From Betaproteobacteria bacterium (GTDB lineage Bacteria > Pseudomonadota > Gammaproteobacteria > Burkholderiales > SG8-39), in NCBI GenBank assembly GCA_005882235.1, contig VBCT01000051.1, positions 1 through 8,433 on the forward strand: DNA of 8,433 nucleotides, read 5' to 3'. Below, in pieces: positions 6,044-8,433 of this stretch. Position 1 is the stretch's first letter; each line of letters begins with the position of its first letter. The position numbers and the translations under genes are program-made. The notes beneath the pieces are model-generated. The model did not search any database, was not told the DNA's origin, and saw nothing but the letters and a program-made list of their open reading frames with translations.

Positions 6044-6908
6044 GCCGCGAGAGAAATGACCGAATCCTCGTACTTGCCCGGCCCCATGTCGCCTTCGGCG
6101 AAGATGCGGCGCTCGGCGATCCACCTGAAGGACTCTTCGAACACTTCCTTGGTGTAAGGCTCGAAGACGATGCGCTCGCCCGGCCCCCAACGGCGCGTAT
6201 CCATCATCGGGATGAAGCGCGCCGGGAACTCCTTCTTGTAGTAGTGCGTGTAGAGCTCGGGCCGCAGGTCGATGTCGCGCTGTGCCTTGCGCAATGCGCG
6301 GTAGTACTTGCGCACGTCCTCCGGGTCCGGCTCGTTGTTCAGCATCGCCGCCATCATGAAGGTGGTGTCGATCACCTTGCGAAAGCCCATCTGCTCGAGG
6401 AAGTAATACGGGCCCGAGAACACCGCCGCCGCGGGGACTTTGCGGTCGAAAACCTTTTCCATCCGGGAAAAGAGGATGCCGTCGGCAAAGGAGAGCTTGA
6501 TGTCCGACAGCGGCATGTATTGCTCGAGCGCCTGGATCGTCGACCGGACTGGTGACCGACCGAGATCGGCACGCCGCGCAGGTCCTCGGGCGTCTTGATG
6601 GGCGATTCGGGCGGCACGAACACAGCGGAGGGCGACACGGAGTACGCGTCGGCGTACATCTTGGCGTGACCCTTCGACGCGGCGACGTTCACCGTCCAGT
6701 GGCACGCGCAGCTCACGTTGCTGTCGCGGCCCGCTTCGATGTTCTGGAACGCGCCGACCTTGTTTGCGGTGGCATGCGCGTGCGCCAAGTCCTTGCCCTT
6801 GAAGGCTTCGCGGAACTGGTAGTCGAGACCCTCGGCTGTGAAATATCCCTTTTCCTGCGCCACCCACTCGTGGAGCCGGAAGTGCGGCGTGATGAGGAAT
6901 TTGGCCAC
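6040..6908 (-). pseudogene. Frameshifted NMT1/THI5-type binding-fold protein, paralogue of 4142-5035
   Basis: The reading frame begins at a GTG (6908-6906), ten bases after AGGAGG (6924-6919), and encodes MAKFLITPHFRLHEWVAQEK, with no signal peptide. It has the SCACHW motif (66-71) and PEDLRGVPISVG (107-118), all in register with the paralogue at 4142-5035. After GHQSG, near base 6544, the homology moves to another frame and continues as STIQALEQYMPLSDIKL to the TAG at 6042-6040. The span is 869 bases, not a multiple of three. Alignment with the paralogue (AGSHFNVPFRLEKY) suggests about three residues plus one base are missing, a deletion near 10 bases. A one-base error is the alternative. 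Both halves otherwise look well conserved, so the break is recent or a sequencing/assembly error. If intact, it would be a cytoplasmic protein of about 290 residues beside the dioxygenase. Confidence 0.85.
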
Positions 6909-6931
6909 TTGCTATCTCCCTCCTGAAAAGG

Positions 6932-6959
6932 ATCGTAAAGATAAGCCGGAAGCGGGCAA
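6932..6959 (-). promoter_or_regulatory. Possible sigma70-like promoter of the frameshifted gene
   Basis: On the minus strand TTGCCC (6959-6954) and TACGAT (6937-6932) lie 16 bases apart, each matching four of six consensus positions. The downstream box ends 24 bases before the GTG start at 6908, with AGGAGG in between. The placement is reasonable but the match is modest and was found by eye. Confidence 0.3.
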
Positions 6960-7097
6960 TCCGCATATGCCGAACCCCGCGGGGCGCTTAGCTTGAGGCC
7001 GTGTCGCAGCGAGACGACAACTGTCGAGGAGGGGATTAAGCCGGCCGGCACTGCGGGCGCAGACCCGCGCGCAATGTGCCCGCCTTACGGTAGAGCC

Positions 7098-7352
7098 ATG
7101 AAAATCCAGACCGAACTCGAGCAGCAGGTGGACTCGCTCTTCGCGCGCTGCCCCGAACTGTGGGGATTTTCGGTGCGCAGCGAGAACGACGAGCTCTTCG
7201 TGTCGGACGTCGGCATCGCGCCGCGGCTCTCGGCGCAGCAGTACGGCGAGATCTTCCAGGACATCGCGCGGACGCTGGCGGAGTTCCTCGAGGAGGAGCC
7301 GGACGCTTCGGATCTGCTCAAGGGCCGTACCTTCGCCAGGACACTGCACTAG
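7098..7352 (+). CDS. Small protein of unknown function with C-terminal GRTFARTLH motif
   Basis: I do not recognise this 84-residue acidic soluble protein. It has no signal peptide and no membrane segment. Visible elements are LFARCPELWGFSV (14-26), DELFVSDVGIAP (31-42), a glutamine/glutamate-rich helix-like stretch (45-68) and the C-terminal GRTFARTLH (76-84). The same elements recur in order in the protein encoded at 7513-7848, so the two are paralogues. The open frame extends upstream to 6993. ATG 7098 was chosen because the MK start resembles the paralogue, but its Shine-Dalgarno sequence is weak. An in-frame ATG at 7074 would add eight residues. GC3 is high and the paralogy argues strongly that it is coding. 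Its neighbours do not reveal a role. Confidence 0.78.
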   Translation: MKIQTELEQQVDSLFARCPELWGFSVRSENDELFVSDVGIAPRLSAQQYGEIFQDIARTLAEFLEEEPDASDLLKGRTFARTLH

Positions 7353-7499
7353 CCCGTCGCCCGGCGGCGTCGCTGTAGCGGTTTTCACATTCGCGTAGCA
7401 ATTCCCGTTCTCGGGTTCCGGCTGTCGTTGCGCTCGGGTATTCCCCTATGTCGCGCAGCCCTTACTATCTGTAGTATTCATGGTGACATCGCGTTACCT

Positions 7500-7504
7500 G
7501 AAGG
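7500..7504 (+). promoter_or_regulatory. Shine-Dalgarno site choosing the 7513 start
   Basis: GAAGG lies eight bases before the ATG at 7513. The earlier in-frame ATG at 7480 has no purine-rich sequence before it, so the shorter protein is preferred. Confidence 0.5.
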
Positions 7505-7512
7505 CGCTACAG

Positions 7513-7848
7513 ATGAAGACTCTCGAATTCAAGCCTGGCCTCCCCGACACGCTGCTCGTGCGCTTGGAGGCCGACGTCAAATCCAAGATCAATGCGCTCT
7601 TCACGCGCTGCCCGTCCCTCGCCGGCTTCTCGATCCAGGACCGCGCCATGCTGCCGCGCGACCTCGACCAGACCCGCATTCCCGACGCCGACCTCTTCGT
7701 TACTGAAATCGGCGTCTTCCCGAAGCTCGACTCGCAGTACGACGAAATCTACGACGAGATCACGCTCGCGATCTCGGACCTCGTGAAGGACCAGCCGCAC
7801 GCGTACGACTTCCTGCGCGGCCGCACCTTCGCCAGATCACTCCATTGA
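7513..7848 (+). CDS. Small protein of unknown function with C-terminal GRTFARSLH motif (tandem paralogue)
   Basis: This 111-residue soluble protein is unrecognised and is clearly related to the product of 7098-7352. Shared blocks are LFTRCPSLAGFSI (29-41), ADLFVTEIGVFPKL (59-72), a QYDEIYDEI helix-like part (75-83) and GRTFARSLH at the extreme C-terminus (103-111). It differs by about 15 extra N-terminal residues and an insertion of about 14 residues after GFSI (RAMLPRDLDQTR region, 44-55). There is no signal peptide or transmembrane segment. The genes are 160 bases apart on the same strand with no terminator between them, so co-transcription is possible, although the gap could hold its own promoter. 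The invariant Cys33 and the fully conserved C-terminus are the most likely functional parts. An enzyme, adaptor or regulatory role cannot be chosen from sequence. Confidence 0.82.
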   Translation: MKTLEFKPGLPDTLLVRLEADVKSKINALFTRCPSLAGFSIQDRAMLPRDLDQTRIPDADLFVTEIGVFPKLDSQYDEIYDEITLAISDLVKDQPHAYDFLRGRTFARSLH

Positions 7849-7873
7849 TTTAGCAGGACCCACGGGGACGGGA

Positions 7874-7924
7874 GGCGCTCGCCGCTGCGGCCAGGCAGAA
7901 ACTGGCCGCAGCGGCTGGAGCGCC
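7874..7924. terminator. Large hairpin between convergent genes, probable bidirectional terminator
   Basis: GCCGCTGCGGCCA (7881-7893) pairs perfectly over 13 bp with TGGCCGCAGCGGC (7903-7915) around a nine-base loop. GGCGCT (7874-7879) and AGCGCC (7919-7924) extend the stem outward after a small asymmetric bulge. It sits between the stop at 7848 (plus strand) and the stop at 7936 (minus strand), where a terminator serving both genes is expected. There is no run of T on either side, so it is not a canonical intrinsic terminator. It may act as a U-less terminator or an mRNA 3' end stabiliser. Confidence 0.6.
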
Positions 7925-7935
7925 GAGTTCGCTCT

Positions 7936-8433
7936 CTAGCGGTAGCGATACACCACGATCTTGTCGGCCGCCGATTCCGGCGTCCACACCTCGCCGCGCC
8001 GGCCGTGGATCTGGCGCACGTTGGCAACCGCACTCGAGGATTTGTAGCTCTCGAATTTCGCCGTCTGCGGATCGAAGCGCAGCATGGCCTGCGTGGTCCA
8101 TTCCGAGACCCACACCTTGTCCGCCTCGTCGACGTAGACGGCGTAGACATGCGGGTTGTCTCCCGGTGCGCGCCAAGTCGACCATTTACCCGTGCCGGGC
8201 TCGTACCGGCTGACGTTGCCGGCGCTCCATTCGGCGACCCAGATGCTGCCCTTCGAGTCCGACCACACGCGCCGCGCCCCCTGCCGCGCCGTCGGCGGCT
8301 GCAGCACGGTGGTGCTGCCATCCGCCTCGATTTTTCCGACGAAAGAGCCGGCGAGTGACGCGTAGTACACGGTGCCATCGGGCGCCGCGTGGATGCCGTA
8401 GGGGCCGCGGCCCTTCGGCGCATCGAAGATCTT
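7936..8433 (-). CDS. Vgb/SMP-30-type beta-propeller protein, C-terminal part (partial)
   Basis: The last 165 residues of a larger protein are present; the frame is open to the right edge and ends with TAG at 7938-7936. It contains about four repeats of roughly 40 residues, each with a strand pattern ending near an aromatic-acidic pair: YYASLAGSFVGKIEADG, IWVAEWSAGNVSRYEPGTG, VWVSEWTTQAMLRFDPQTA and VWTPESAADKIVVYRYR. This WxxE/WxSE pattern followed by a hydrophobic strand and a DP-x-T turn is characteristic of virginiamycin B lyase-like (streptogramin lyase) propellers. Many such proteins are exported and are not antibiotic lyases, so resistance should not be assumed. The N-terminus, any signal peptide and possible catalytic His/Glu residues lie outside or could not be judged. 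The GTG at 8370 is internal, because the propeller repeat continues upstream of it (PYGIHAAPDGTVYY). Confidence 0.78.
   Translation of the reverse strand, partial: KIFDAPKGRGPYGIHAAPDGTVYYASLAGSFVGKIEADGSTTVLQPPTARQGARRVWSDSKGSIWVAEWSAGNVSRYEPGTGKWSTWRAPGDNPHVYAVYVDEADKVWVSEWTTQAMLRFDPQTAKFESYKSSSAVANVRQIHGRRGEVWTPESAADKIVVYRYR

Noticed and set aside
5476..6555. 359-codon plus-strand frame spanning the dioxygenase end and the frameshifted gene
   Set aside because: It has no domain signatures and crosses two real genes in wrong frames or antisense.
6975..6984. CCCCGCGGGG palindrome and nearby short GC hairpins (7053-7068) before the small genes
   Set aside because: They are short, have no T tract, and are expected by chance at this GC content.
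7749..8423. 224-codon minus-strand frame overlapping the beta-propeller gene
   Set aside because: It is an Arg/Ser-rich shadow. The neighbouring frame shows regular propeller repeats.

Overview
The window is GC-rich and strongly GC3-biased. It carries a tripartite TRAP-TAXI transporter, an FabG-like reductase, a type I extradiol dioxygenase and two leaderless NMT1/THI5-type proteins. This mix is typical of environmental Betaproteobacteria (Burkholderiales-like) that degrade aromatic compounds. The taxonomic guess is inference only, since no marker gene is present.

Layout. Bases 2-64 look like the last codons of a plus-strand gene, followed by a strong intrinsic terminator (94-133). Bases 134-445 hold no convincing gene but contain a nested inverted repeat (291-343). 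From 5035 down to 446 runs a tight minus-strand operon of four genes: a leaderless periplasmic-binding-protein-fold protein, an SDR reductase, a TAXI solute-binding protein and a fused DctQM TRAP permease. The TAXI stop codon abuts the permease start in the same reading frame. Divergent from this operon, across a 93-bp control region with a 9-bp inverted repeat, is a plus-strand two-domain extradiol (VOC) dioxygenase (5129-6043). It ends tail to tail, on a shared CTAG, with a second leaderless NMT1-type gene on the minus strand (6040-6908). That gene is broken by a frameshift near 6544. Two tandem plus-strand genes (7098-7352 and 7513-7848) encode small paralogous proteins of unknown function that share a C-terminal GRTFAR-x-LH motif. 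A large hairpin (7874-7924) separates them from the C-terminal part of a Vgb-type beta-propeller protein on the minus strand (7936-8433, running off the window).

How it may work together (inference). The TAXI protein and TRAP permease would import an organic anion. The SDR and the extradiol dioxygenase would oxidise it or a derived catechol. The two leaderless NMT1-type proteins sit in the cytoplasm beside the dioxygenase and may be enzymes, by analogy with 4,5-dihydroxyphthalate decarboxylase, rather than transport receptors. No regulator gene lies in the window. The substrate cannot be read from the sequence.
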